A DNA stretch of 64,000 nt from Plectosphaerella cucumerina (lineage: Eukaryota > Ascomycota > Sordariomycetes > Glomerellales > Plectosphaerellaceae): NCBI GenBank assembly GCA_020746995.1, contig JAGPXD010000005.1, positions 496,001 to 560,000 of the forward strand, written 5' to 3'. Below, piece after piece: positions 22,684 through 34,112 of this stretch. A model generated the notes under the pieces. The model ran no database searches, was not told where the DNA came from, and saw nothing but the letters and a program-made list of their open reading frames with translations. Position numbers and translations under genes: made by a program. The stretch's first letter is position 1. The number at the start of each line of letters is the position of its first letter.

Positions 22684-23585
22684 ATGAAGCACGTCGGCGT
22701 TCTCTTGAGCCTGGCTGCTGCAGCCGCCGGTGCCGCCATCGGTTCTCGGTCTCTGCCCGAGTCTGGACCCCCTCTGCCTATGGGCGAGATCGGATGGGAG
22801 GGTAGCGTCATTCCTGGCGGCCCCCTCGTTAAGATTTGGGGAGCGGATCTTGATGTACGTCAAGCGGCAGAGAATTCTGGGGTTTGAGCCCTTGGGCCTT
22901 CTCAGTTCTGACTCTGTACGATTACTAGGACATCGAGGCGAAGATCAAGAAGGATCATCCCGACTTCTCCATGTTCTTGGATGTCCCCAACGAAGCAGAC
23001 CCTGTTGAGAGTTCCGAGAACCCGGCCGTAGAGGCCGTTGATGCCCTGGAGAAGCGTCGTGTGAGTTTGACCCAAAATGTCCTCAAAATACAAGTTCCCT
23101 TTGACTGACAAGTCTCCAGAACGGCAACTGCGATTCTAGGTTTGGCAAGGCTGATGTTGGATACTACAACGACGGCGTCCACAACCTGCGCAGGATCAAC
23201 GGAAACAGGTGTGTCGCTCGGGCCCGTACCTGCATTCGCACCCAGTGCGTCAGGACCTCTGCCATCGGCCTCTGCAACGACAACCACCACGAAATCACCG
23301 TCCAATGCACCGACATTGCCAACATGGCCGACACGATCAGACTTCACTGCGGCTTTTCGAGGTGGCCGCTTGTCTGCGCCCCTGGCAGACCTTGCCAGAT
23401 TCTCGAGCACTGGACACATGGCCAGGAGTTTGCCAACTCGGGCAACTGGAACGTTCTCGCGGGCTCGTGCGGTAAGTCCAACCGGCGATTCCATTGCTTC
23501 CAGTTATATCATACTTTGGGTTGTGGCGAAGAAAGACTGACTGTGTCACACAGGCTACTTTGGTGGTGGCGAGCGCCCCGTCTAA
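22684..23585 (+). CDS. Cysteine-rich secreted protein with a Kex2-like site
   Basis: Exons 22684-22854, 22929-23060, 23120-23471 and 23554-23585 encode 228 aa; all three introns have GTRNGT donors. A signal peptide (MKHVGVLLSLAAAAAGAAIG) is followed by a pro-region with WEGSVIPGGPLVKIWGADLD, then the dibasic LEKRR exactly at the end of exon 2. The mature part would start NGNCDSRFG and has ten cysteines, with landmarks DGVHNLRRI, CVARARTC, CNDN and a final GSCGYFGGG. It resembles a family of secreted ascomycete proteins of unknown function, effector-like in size and cysteine content. Cleavage by Kex2 is inferred. Confidence 0.85.
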
Positions 23586-25302
23586 GCGTTGGCTTTCTAA
23601 TGCTTGTCGAGGGCCGAAGTGGATGTAAGGGGTTTGGGGTACGGTTCGGGTGGCGGGGGTCGACTTAAAAGACGAGGGGCCACACTGGGATAGGCGCAGC
23701 ACATTCCAGACAAGGATCGAGTCATACATGCTGTCCTACTAGAGGTTCCTCGAGCATGTGTTCTCTTGGATATCTTGCCATCGTCCCGTCGCCCGTAGAG
23801 GAGTATTAGCGTGCTTGCTCCATACCAGTCCCATCCTTGGGCATTGCGGACGATATGTCCTAGTAGACGCCGCATGCAACGTATTCTCCGGGTCAGTTGC
23901 AGTGATTCAGGGCCCTCTCAAGCTATCTGAAATAGAGACAGGTAAGCACTTGACCCTTAAGCTCACAACCCTCGGCCTTCGGCCCGCTCATGCGACAACT
24001 CCCGCTAGGTACTGAGCTTTGAGGGAGTATCATGTGCTCAACAAGATAATGCTTCATGAGAGAAACGTGCAGTTCTATCGGAACACGGAATGAGAACGCC
24101 ACTCTTGATGAAGCTGCTCAAACTCTTCTGCGGTATATCACACCAACATGCTGACCGCTGTAGTGGTCGATAGAACTGTCTTTCCAATGATCAGCTCAAA
24201 GTGTGAGTCTTGGTTGGCAAAGTAACTACCTAGTCAGGCAATTCAGATCCCTTACACCCAATCGCCTATTGGAACCATCCAATTACCGTCGTCGTCGTGG
24301 ACGTTAGGCATAGAAAACAGTGCGATTCTTTAGCACCTCTGCACTGAGACGGCTCAACGAAAGATCCTAAACGCGTACCACGAGCGCCACAACAGGATTT
24401 GATGCACGTCCCTGGGCAAAGACAAGTGTAAATAAATTAATCCGGCAGGAGCAACTTGCGCAATGAACCTTTTTGGATGCCAAGCTCCGGCATTCAACCC
24501 ATTCTAGGTAAGCAGATGTGCCGGGCGGCCCGCTGCTCCCGACGGCAGACCTTGAAGGATTCCATGACGAGGTGCATTTACGCACCGGACACTGTGTTCC
24601 CAGCCGAAGTTGTGAGAAACAACGCAAACCTGACGACGCATCTTCTTGATGCTGGCCTAGAATGCGGCCCGTCCGTCACCTGCCAAGATTGTTTCCCTGC
24701 AAAATATCTCGATCCAGGGGTGTTAAGATGTTCTAGCCCGTTGAGGCGGCGCCTCGTGGCGCCCCGCGAACCACACTATCGGGCGACGCTTGTGGTGATG
24801 CCGCCACAGAGGGGCGTGGCGGCCCGCGCTCGCGGCCGTGCCGTGCGACTCTCGATCGACTGACTGGCTGGACGTCGGATACGCAAAAGAAAAGCCCGCA
24901 CGCGAAACGAGCTGTCCATTCCACCATTGACAGGCGGTCAGCTGAAGATAGATCTAGTCACGTTGCTGAGGAATGAAGTCCCTGCACTATGGGGCCAGCT
25001 GAAGCGAGCTGAAGTATTTAGGCATGGGCGCTGCCCATATCGCCAGCTGAATGATGGAGCCAGCTGGAAAATAGGGGAGATTAGAGCCTCAACGACAAGC
25101 ACGTACGTGCATGCACGAGCGGTCAACAGTTCGACTGCGTGTAGGCAGTATTCGTCAAAACAGAACGAGATCCCAAGACCGTACTCCAGGATCGAACTCG
25201 AACAGCTCAGATGCACGCAGTCAGAATTTTTGCCACGACTCGCATCCTTATTCTCCTTTAGTAGAGGTCCTTCTTCGTCAGTTCGTCAGAGCATCTTTCA
25301 CC
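23586..25302. other. Gene-free stretch
   Basis: About 1.7 kb with no recognised gene. A GC-rich patch lies near 24740-24860. The last few hundred bases should hold the promoter of the glycosyltransferase. Confidence 0.45.
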
Positions 25303-26931
25303 ATGTCTCCACCTCTACCATCACCATCCTCGTCTCTCGACAGCCTAGACACAGGTGTCAACGCAGAAAAGCTCCAAGCAGCCAATCGATATGTTCGCTG
25401 GAATCTCTTATTTCTCCTTATCATCTTCATCTTTCTTCTGTTCCCGATATGGATGCCTTTTGTGCCCCGTGTCAACCAAGCAACCAACATCTTCATCGTC
25501 ATCGTCATCGGCTTCTTCCAACTCATATGGTTGGTCGCCACGGTTTGCGCCATTCGTCGGACGCTTGCCATCAACATAAGACACAAGCTCAAGGGCATCA
25601 AAGCCCAGGACGTCGAGTCGTCTGACTCCACAGCTAGCGACTTCACGACCATCCGTCACATCGTCGCCATGACCTTGTACAAGGAGCCCATGAGCGTACT
25701 GCAGACTACCCTGGACTCTCTCGTGCAGCAACAAGAAGCTCGGTCCCGTCTTTCCGTCATCATCGGCATGGAGTGCGGCACGCCTGACAAGGAAGCCAAG
25801 CGCGACGAAATCTTGGCAAGATACGAGAGCAAGTTCTTCCGCCTCATCATCACCTTCCATCCCTCAGATGTTCCCGGCGAGATCCCCGGCAAGTGCTCCA
25901 ACATGAACTACGCCTGTCGCCAGGGCTTGCAGATCCTACGCCAAGATGTCGACTACAACTACAGCGAGCACGAGCACATCTTCACCAACTGTGACTGCGA
26001 TGCTGTCTTCGACCCCGAGTACACAATGGAACTGGAGACTGAGTACTCCAAGCTCGACTCGGCTGACCGCCATGCCTCCATCTGGCAATCCATCATCGTC
26101 TACAAGCGCCACTCCATGCCCTTCTTTGTCGACATCACCGGCGTCTTGCGCACTTTCTTCTTTATGGGTGTCCTGATTCCCTGGAACATCAACCCAATGT
26201 CCCACTACTCTCTCAGCGTCAAGCTGCTGGAAGAGGGCGCCTTCACCCACCCGGCCTACCAGATGGAGGACATCATCGCCCTGATCCGCTACACGATCCT
26301 CACAAGACGAGAGATCCGCATCCGACCCCTGAATCTCATTTCCGTCAACGGTCCAACATCTGGCGCCAACTATGCAGATGAGATTCGCGAATGGGCCCTG
26401 CAGGTTCGCCGGTGGACCATCGGGGCCGGTGAGGTCTTCCACTACTTCATCGTCAAGACCTACCGGATGCCTTCCCTTGCCCTGTCCATCAGCTGGGCCA
26501 CTCGCTTCTTCACATACTACGGCCTCGTTCTCTGCGCCAGCGCCATCTTTTCCGTCTTCTCGCCCATCGTCGTGCGCCTCATCAACATGGCCGCTGCCGA
26601 ATACGATCGACTCTTCATCAGCGACGCTCTCTTCACAAGCATCTGCATGATGTTCTTGGGAACGCAGTACGCATTCCTGCTCGTCGCCACAGTTCTCGTT
26701 CGTTGGAACCTTTCGGTGTCTGGCGATGCCGATGACGGTTACAACAAGGGGCTTCTGGGGGTGACAAGAGGCTTGCTTCATTGGATCTTGATGCTGCCAA
26801 CCATCCTCGCCTACAGTTTTGTAGAACTATACTCCTTCTTCGAGCTGGCAATCAGAGGGAAGAACGTTTGCAAGCACAACGCTGCAAGTAAAAGCAACCT
26901 TGTGCTTGTTGAGGGTGCAGGCCATCCCTGA
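25303..26931 (+). CDS. GT2 processive glycosyltransferase, membrane-bound
   Basis: An intronless frame of 542 aa starting MSPPLPSPSS; in-frame sequence upstream lacks a good start. Two N-terminal membrane segments (LLFLLIIFIFLLFPIWM and IFIVIVIGFFQLIWLVATV) precede a cytosolic GT2 domain. Visible motifs are MTLYKEP, SNMNYACRQGL (nucleotide-sugar region), the metal-binding NCDCDAVFD, the acceptor-region MEDIIAL (ED) and QVRRW, which fits the QxxRW signature of processive beta-glycan synthases. C-terminal membrane segments follow. It should extend a polysaccharide from a UDP-sugar at the plasma membrane. It is shorter than chitin synthases and the sugar is unknown. Confidence 0.85.
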   Translation: MSPPLPSPSSSLDSLDTGVNAEKLQAANRYVRWNLLFLLIIFIFLLFPIWMPFVPRVNQATNIFIVIVIGFFQLIWLVATVCAIRRTLAINIRHKLKGIKAQDVESSDSTASDFTTIRHIVAMTLYKEPMSVLQTTLDSLVQQQEARSRLSVIIGMECGTPDKEAKRDEILARYESKFFRLIITFHPSDVPGEIPGKCSNMNYACRQGLQILRQDVDYNYSEHEHIFTNCDCDAVFDPEYTMELETEYSKLDSADRHASIWQSIIVYKRHSMPFFVDITGVLRTFFFMGVLIPWNINPMSHYSLSVKLLEEGAFTHPAYQMEDIIALIRYTILTRREIRIRPLNLISVNGPTSGANYADEIREWALQVRRWTIGAGEVFHYFIVKTYRMPSLALSISWATRFFTYYGLVLCASAIFSVFSPIVVRLINMAAAEYDRLFISDALFTSICMMFLGTQYAFLLVATVLVRWNLSVSGDADDGYNKGLLGVTRGLLHWILMLPTILAYSFVELYSFFELAIRGKNVCKHNAASKSNLVLVEGAGHP

Positions 26932-27132
26932 GCGGACATGCATAGTCAGATTTACACAGCATACGTCCTGTAGAGGAGATCGCATGAGATCTCGAAGCGT
27001 TTAGATCAAATAGATTAAGTTTCTTTGTTTTCCACCTCTGCTTCCGGGATATCCTCAAGATGCTCATATACAAGCCCACAGACGCCCCTAGGGGCTGGCG
27101 CCTGTGATGTTGGTGCCTCTTGAAACAGCCCA

Positions 27133-28924
27133 TCAGGACGAAGAGATAGGCTTCTTTGACATAGTGGCAACAAATGCAGCGAGAGCCGCCTCGGGCTGGT
27201 AAGCAGGAACCTCGTGACCCGCTTCGTAGACGCGGAGCCAGCTCAAGTTTCCGGACGTCTTGAACTCGCCGTACTTCTTGCCATTGACAGTGAATGGCTG
27301 AAGAGGAGCCGAGAGGAAGGGCTTCTTTGCGATGGAGTTGAGCGCTCTGTAGTTGCCCATCCAGTTGCAGATCCAGTCTGGGCTTGTCAGCTTGACACTC
27401 ATTCACTCGAGTCATCTTCCATCGAGCTCTCGACTTACCAGCGTCGCCTGCCCAAATCAGGACTTGAATACCAGAATCAATGACTTGCGACAGGGTTGGA
27501 AGGAACGATCTGCCACCTAGAAGCCAGTTGTCAGCACAGTTGACGCGCACAAAGGCAATGCAGTGCCTATGCTTACGATCACCACTGGCAATGAACTTGT
27601 TGTACGGCGCATCGGGGCACTCTCCGTAGGTCGTCTGAGCACCAATCGCCTTCGCAACAGCAGGTGTCTGCAGGTAGGTCAAGTACGTCTCGGGCGGGAA
27701 TGGGTCCTTGCTGGGAGCCCTGATGTCGTAGACGTCAAAGTCGGCCAGGGACTCCAAAGAGCTTTCGATGGCCGCACTGCAGACGTCATCGGCGTTTCCG
27801 CAGGCAGAGTCGGCTCCGGTGAGACCGACACACTGAGCAAAAGCGGGGACGCACTTCTTCTGGTACGTGGAGACGTACGAAGTGTACTGCTTGGGTGTGA
27901 TCAGCTTCTTGTAGGTATTGTTGGCGGCGTAGTCGATGTAGTCCTTGTACTGGTTGGCTGTGGGAAGTTAGTTCCACCATCGGGGTAAACATCTGGAGTC
28001 AAGGTACGGAAGAGAAACTCACCAGGGTCAATCCAGCCGTTGTTAACACCGAGGGCGACAAGGTTGATCTTCTCGCCCTGGATCTTGCCCGCGTCGATGG
28101 CGGCATTCTGCTGTTCAAAGTAGAATGCGAACTCCGGACCGTAATGACCTCCATACGACTCGGTGAAGATACCGAACTCCCGGCCCTCGTATTCTGGGAA
28201 CTGAGCATAGAAGGCCTGAAGAAGCTTCCAGACTCTGGGAGCCGCAGCAATGGTGGAAGTGGCATCGTCACTCCCATAGCTAAAACCAGTGCCAATGGGC
28301 TGATCAACATAAAGCTGAAGATGCGTCAGTAAGATCAGTGCATCGGGCAACGCAATTTCATCTCACCATGTTGGCAAAGGTGTTCCATGAGTATGGGTTC
28401 AGAGTCGGCGTGGAACCTCCACCGTTGAAGGTGCAGGGGCCGTTCTCCTGGAACAGTCCGATCATGGAACTGCATCCAGGCCCGCCATTGAGCCACAGTG
28501 CCAGAGGTGCCTTGCTTGCGTTTTTGCGTGCCTCGAAGAACCAGAAGAACATGTTCATGTTGGTTCCTACCTACCAGCGTCAGTCGCCCATTCAAGAACC
28601 ATTTGACACCATCTGAGAGCGCACTCACCGACCGAAAAGTAGCCCGAGTGCTGGTTCACACCCGGGGTCGTCTCACAGATGCCTGAGTTGGAGACAATCT
28701 TGGTCGTCGCCCCAGTGGCTGCATGCTCAAACACCTTGTACGATGAGTTAATATGCCCAACGAGAGCTTACAGTCGCGCGAAACCGCAATCGGACGAATC
28801 CCACCTTGTACTTGATTCCTCCAGACTCGGCCGTATAGCGCTTGTCCAGAGAGGCGAGGGGTGTAGCACCGCCCTGTCCAATGAAGGACAGTGCGGCGAG
28901 GATGCTGGGGATGGCCGCCCGCAT
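27133..28924 (-). CDS. Serine carboxypeptidase, S10 (carboxypeptidase S1-like)
   Basis: Seven exons (28924-28805, 28734-28629, 28566-28367, 28314-28023, 27957-27577, 27516-27439, 27377-27133) join in frame to 473 aa, the usual size for fungal carboxypeptidase S1 homologues. A signal peptide (MRAAIPSILAALSFIGQGGA) is present. The triad is visible: Ser195 in TESYGGHYGP, the Asp in WAGDADWICNW (rebuilt across the last intron) and His447 in YEAGHEVPAY. Other landmarks are SVGTNMNMFFWFFEAR, LNGGPGCSSMIGLFQENGPC and LYVDQPIGTGFSYG. It removes C-terminal residues from peptides, probably outside the cell, and would complement the aspartic protease and subtilase nearby. It is convergent with the glycosyltransferase gene. 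Confidence 0.95.
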
Positions 28925-30626
28925 ACTTGCTAGCTGGGAGAACAGGGGGGAGGTTGGCCGAAAGGGAAGGAGATAAGCCGAGCTGAGAGAGTGCACGCTC
29001 AGGGTGGATGGCCTGCATGCCAAGACGGGAATCGAAGATCATCCGTTTTATTTATGTTTGGCAGGCTTGGCACAGCAGTCGTCGCCCAGGGAGGCTGATA
29101 TCTCTGAGCAATGTCCTCTCCCTGGAAAGGGGCGATCTTAATGCCGTCTGTTCCTTTCGACGAGCGGGGAAATCGAGCGACCTTCCTCAAAAGTCACTGT
29201 TGACGAATCCCTCGAGGCCGTTCATCCGGATCGTCCTCTCTGACTGCCGGTCATTCCGGCCTTCGAATTCCCTCAGGATCGTGTTAAGAGCGCCACAGCG
29301 AACTTGATTGTCGAACGATGCACCACGAGACATCCCTTCGATGGGGTAAACTGTTATCAAGCGCCCGGCTCGGCACTGCACTGACACCTTCCGTTTCCAG
29401 GTTGGGGTCAAGCCCGCGCTGCAACGGTGTCTCCAGTAGTCCGGCTATCGGCTCAGATGAGAGGCGGTGGTTGTGGTGCCCACACTGAGAATAGCCCCTA
29501 AACCGGCTTCAGGGGTTAGACTAGCAGCCCTAATGCTCCTTCAGACGTCGATTGGGCCTCCGAGGCGCCCTCTAGATTTTTTCTAGACCCTTATTTGCAG
29601 CCCCTGTCCTGGATCGACAGTTGGTCATCAATGCAGCCGGCCCAGGCAGAGGAAGAGGACTGGCCAGTACCACCTTGAAACGCGCATTGGCTTGTAGGCT
29701 CGTCGCTACAAAATGATCGCTGGGCCGCCGTTTGCTGCAATGGCTCCAGTCGACAGCAGCTTGTCTGTCGGCCATCTCCTATCGCCCGAGTCAGCGAGAA
29801 CTACACACTTGCTTCAAGCCCAACCCAGTAGCCGATGCAACAATCCATAGGATGACGACGACAGCCGTGACGCGATGTAGGCGGGCATGAAGCTCATGGG
29901 GGAACACATCTTTGTACCTTCCGAAAGAAGTCTTCCCCCCGATCGCAACCCATGGCCATCCGGCACTTTCGAGCCGTGGCGGGGGATCGGCACTTGACTC
30001 CAGTCCTCATTAGTATCCCGCAAGGCTTCTGGAAGATCTTTAACATGTGCCTCGGCAGCCAACGACCACCTGTGCCTGGCGCCGTTAGCGGGGTGGCAGT
30101 ATAGAGCAAGGGCTGGCCCGTTCGGCTCCTCGCTTGTATGCCGGTTTGCCGATACCCGCATGGATACAACCCCTGACGGGACATTAGGCCGGAGCAACGG
30201 ACTGACCTATCACCAGCACATCATGACTTCCAGCCTCCAAATGTCCGCCAAATAGGCGTTTACAGATGGTTTCTACACGAATTCAGGCGCGGGAAAGGAA
30301 CGCGGAGCCGACCGACCTGCCTCGTCCGTCTTAGACTGGTGTCACGTCTTTGGGCATCGCTGTCTGGCCCGCGCACGGGGTGATGCCCTCATTGGGACTG
30401 AAGCAACTCCATCATGAGGTCGAGATATGGCGTCAAACTGAATGGACGATGGGAACCAGGTCTTGAATGTCTTGCGCGTCTATAAGTAGGAAGAGGATGC
30501 TCTCATCTTCCCTGGATTCAGCTCCTCAAGCCTCAGCTCGCCCAGTATCAACCTCCTGCAACATCCCCTGACACCAGCTTCCTCAACTTGGTTCTCTTCC
30601 GGTCGACTCCTTTCACAGTCTTCAAG
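28925..30626. other. Divergent intergenic region
   Basis: About 1.7 kb between the S10 gene and the aspartic protease gene, which are transcribed away from each other. No supported gene. An AT-rich TATA-like patch lies near 29045-29056 on the S10 side. Confidence 0.5.
30481..30488 (+). promoter_or_regulatory. TATA box of the aspartic protease gene
   Basis: TATAAGTA, about 145 bp before the start codon at 30627. Confidence 0.5.
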
Positions 30627-31982
30627 ATGCACAACTTTGGAACATTCCTCGTCTCCCTCCTGGCCGCCACCGGCGTACGTACCCGCCCAGTCCTTCCATC
30701 CCCCTTGACCATGAGAGGAGGTTACTGATTCTGACTTGGTGCAGTACGCCGCCGTGGTCCCAAAGATCGGAATCCCTGAGCAAGAGACCGGTACTTTCTC
30801 GGTCCGCGCGCTTCCCAACCCGGGCTTCCAGCACAGGAACGGCGCCATCGCTCTCGCCAAGGCCTACCACAAGTTCGGCAAGGAGGCTCCAGTTGATGTC
30901 GCTCAGGCCGCCGGCAATGCCACCGCTCAACGCCTTTCCAAGCGTGTCACCGGCTCGGCCGTTACCACCCCAGAGGACAGCGACGTCGAGTACCTTACTC
31001 CCGTCCAGATCGGCACGCCCGCGCAGACCCTGATCCTTGACTTCGACACTGGATCCAGCGACTTGTGGGTGTTCAGCACCGAGACTCCCTCGTCTCAGGT
31101 CAACGGCCAGAACCGTTACAACCCGGCCTCGAGCTCAACCTCATCCAAGGTCTCGGGTGCTACTTGGTCCATCTCCTACGGCGACGGCAGCAGCTCCAGC
31201 GGCGACGTGTACTACGACAAGGTCACTATCGGTGGTCTGACAGTCAAGAAGCAGGCTGTCGAGGCGGCCCAGAAGGTCTCCGCCTCCTTCACAGCCGACC
31301 CCATGGACGGCCTCCTCGGTCTCGCATTCAGTACCATCAACACCGTCAAGCCGTCGCGTCAGCAGACCTTCTTTGACAACGCCAAGGCATCTCTCGATGC
31401 GCCCCTGTTCACTGCCGATCTCAAGCACGCTGCTGGTACGTCATACACTCTCTTCGTCATTATCATTCCTGCTGACATGGAAGCACAGCCGGACATTACA
31501 ACTTTGGCTACATCGACAAGACCGCCTACAAGGGTACCATCACATACACCGACGTCGATAGTAGCGATGGCTTCTGGTCGTTCACGTCGACCGGCTACCA
31601 GGTCGGCAGCGCAGCCTTCAAGTCGTCCGCTGTCTCCGGTATCGCCGACACCGGCACCACCCTGCTCCTACTGCCGACCGCTGTCGTCTCGGCGTACTAC
31701 GCCCAGGTCAGCGGGGCCAGGTACGACAGCACTCAGGGCGGCTACGTCTTCAGCTGCAGCGCTTCTCTTCCTTCATTCACCTTTGGAGTTGAGACCGCGA
31801 GGATCACCATTCCTGGAAGCTACATTAACTTCGCCCCTGCCAACAACGCTGGTACCATCTGCTTTGGTGGTATCCAGAGGAACACCAACATTGGTTTCTC
31901 CATCTTTGGCGATGTCGCTCTGAAGGCAGCCTTTGTTGTCTTCAACGGCGGTGACCAGACTCTTGGCTGGGCTTCCAAGTAA
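30627..31982 (+). CDS. Aspergillopepsin-like aspartic protease (A1)
   Basis: Exons 30627-30674, 30745-31435 and 31489-31982 encode 410 aa, a normal length. It has a signal peptide (MHNFGTFLVSLLAATGYA, interrupted by intron 1), a propeptide of about 65 residues ending near the dibasic LSKR (residues 80-83), and a bilobal pepsin fold. The catalytic aspartates are Asp117 in DFDTGSSDLWV and Asp300 in IADTGTTLL; the flap is SYGDGSSSSGDVY. FGDVALKAAFVVFNGGDQTLGWASK closes the protein, as in penicillopepsin-type enzymes. Intron 2 ends CACAG and joins to AAAGHYNFGYID. It is a secreted acid endopeptidase, likely self-activated at low pH. Confidence 0.95.
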
Positions 31983-32270
31983 GCTGATGGAACATGAGCT
32001 GGAGGAGATTGCTGGATCTGGCAGGAATGCTGGAGAAGAGATGGAAGTGAACGTTTGGAAGAAGACAGAGAGCCTTGTCATTAGGAGTAGCATGTTCGGA
32101 AAGAAAGTGCCTCTTTGGGGAGATTTTAACGCCATCCTTTGTGATTTTGTCTCCTATGAACGAACTGGCAATACCAGGAAGTGTTGCTTATAAGAGGAGA
32201 TGCCGATTCGATTGATATGTTTTCCTCGAGATGTGAGCAGGTCTCCTGCCTGATCCCCTTACCCCGACGA

Positions 32271-33638
32271 TCAGACCCTCTTCAACAGCTTCGGGTTCAA
32301 CCTCATCCTCGACACAATGATGAGTACAGAAGCGGCAATGCCAACCCCCGCCGCGTAGAAAATGGCCGCCCTGTACGGCTCGATGGAGGAAGCCCCAGCT
32401 GCGCCAGTGGCATCGATGAGAATGCCAGCCAACGGTGCCCCCAGAAGATACCCTGGCGTCCAGAACGAGGTCATCAAACTGATGGATGCCGCCGCCGACC
32501 CTGGAGCCAGGATGCCGACAGCCGTAGGCAGGCCCACAAAGAAGCTCCCATTCGCGCAACCATTGACGATGGCGAAAATGGCGAGCAGTGGCAGCGAGGA
32601 GCTCACTGGCCAGATGACGATCATGCTGAGACTGTTGACCAAAGCCGAGACCGACAGCGCGTTGAAGGCGCCGATGCGGTCGCAGAACCAGCCGCCGAAC
32701 AGTCTGCCGACGGCCGTTGATGCACCAAATCCGGCCACAAGTCCTGCGCCTTGAGCTGAGGTTAAGCCGATTGAGCTGGCGAAAAGTGGTAGGAAAAACG
32801 GTGGGACGAAAAGAGCAAAGACTCCAATGCCACCGGCGATTGTCAGGGTCAGGAAAGAGAAGTCCTTCAGCATTGTCCAATCGAAACGGGAGGGCGTGCC
32901 GACCCGCATCCGCTCCTTCAGCAGCCAAACGCAGGGAATACCCGTCGCGAGGGTCAGTAGGCCAAAGATGCGGAACGTCCAAGGCAGGCCAACGTTGTTG
33001 ATGAGACCCTGCGCCGCCAACGGCAAGACAGTGGCGCCAACACCGCCCCCAGCTTTGACAAGTCCGTTGGCGGTGCCGAGCTTGCTGCTGAACCACTGGA
33101 CAGGAAGCGTGTTTGTGACTGTGTACAGGAGAGAGCTTCCGCAGCCGACGAACAGGCCAGCAACACAGAAGAGACCGGCGATGTGATCCAGGGTAAAGCT
33201 CGTGGCGATCAAGCCAATGGAGAACATGCTCAGGGCAGCGAGTGTGGTGTAGCGCACGCCAAAGGAGCCCATGAGGCGGACGGAGACCAGGCTCAGGGCG
33301 ACCATGCAGGCCATGTACAGGCTGCCCACGAATGTGATGGTGCGGACGTCGGTTTTGAGACGGTCCGATTTGAGTATGTTGGTCTGCAGGACTCCCCAGG
33401 CGGTGGTGTAGCCGTTGATCCAGAACAAAAGGACGGAGTTGGATGCGACGATGGTCCAGCCGTAACCGCCATCCGGAATGGCTTCTGTCGCATTGCTGGG
33501 TGCTTGGCTATCGTCGATGGCTCTCGCGATTTCCGTGTCATCGGGGTTTTGCTGCTGGTTTTTATTTCCGACAAGCCCAGAATCGGATTGACCGCGGTCG
33601 GTCAGCTCGATCGGCCGTGTTTCGGTTGTGGTGGACAT
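32271..33638 (-). CDS. MFS monocarboxylate-type transporter
   Basis: A single-exon frame of 455 aa. After a polar N-terminus (MSTTTETRPIELTDRGQ), the first membrane helix carries the DGGYGWTIVASNSVLLFW signature of the monocarboxylate porter family. About twelve hydrophobic segments follow, with LGTANGLVKAGGGVGATVLP, RFDWTMLKDFSFL in the central loop and FGASTAVGRLFGGWFCDRIG in the second half. It would move a small organic acid or similar solute across the plasma membrane; fungal members are often of unknown substrate. The start was chosen at MSTTTE because upstream in-frame residues look unlike the family. It is convergent with the aspartic protease gene, 288 bp away. Confidence 0.9.
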   Translation of the reverse strand: MSTTTETRPIELTDRGQSDSGLVGNKNQQQNPDDTEIARAIDDSQAPSNATEAIPDGGYGWTIVASNSVLLFWINGYTTAWGVLQTNILKSDRLKTDVRTITFVGSLYMACMVALSLVSVRLMGSFGVRYTTLAALSMFSIGLIATSFTLDHIAGLFCVAGLFVGCGSSLLYTVTNTLPVQWFSSKLGTANGLVKAGGGVGATVLPLAAQGLINNVGLPWTFRIFGLLTLATGIPCVWLLKERMRVGTPSRFDWTMLKDFSFLTLTIAGGIGVFALFVPPFFLPLFASSIGLTSAQGAGLVAGFGASTAVGRLFGGWFCDRIGAFNALSVSALVNSLSMIVIWPVSSSLPLLAIFAIVNGCANGSFFVGLPTAVGILAPGSAAASISLMTSFWTPGYLLGAPLAGILIDATGAAGASSIEPYRAAIFYAAGVGIAASVLIIVSRMRLNPKLLKRV

Positions 33639-34112
33639 CTTCCAGGTTGGTTGTGATGAAGTGTGGTGTTGAGGTTGACGGATTGACCGTGGACGTTCTA
33701 ATGGCTGGACTCGAGCGTTATATGCTGCTAGGCAAACAAAAGCCACCTTCCTGATACGTTTGCTGGTCTCTTGATGGATTTGTCATGGCCGCTGAGGGCG
33801 TCATCTGAAGGGCGCAAACATCGCCAAGCGCTGCATGAGGCTTCTGTACACAATGACATGAACAGGCGCAGTATGCCTGTAAGCGCTAGAGCCAGTTGGG
33901 TGCCCGGGCCTGTACGGTAGGGGCGGCTGGACGTACACATCCTCCAGGTTCAAGTAGCCTACCCTACTACAGCTAAGGAATAATCGGATTCATATTCTCA
34001 ACGGAGGGTAGGCCATGTCCAAACAACTTAGTCATGTATCACCACCCACACATCTCCGTGGACACCAAAGCAGTATGGTGAACTTCTTCTCTTGAATACT
34101 AACAAGCACTGC
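33639..34112. other. Intergenic
   Basis: Promoter side of the transporter gene and 3' side of the cutinase gene. A TATAT motif near 33719-33723 may serve the transporter. Nothing else was seen. Confidence 0.45.

Noticed and set aside
25408..26781. Acidic open frames on the minus strand across the glycosyltransferase
   Set aside because: They are antisense of a motif-complete GT2 gene.
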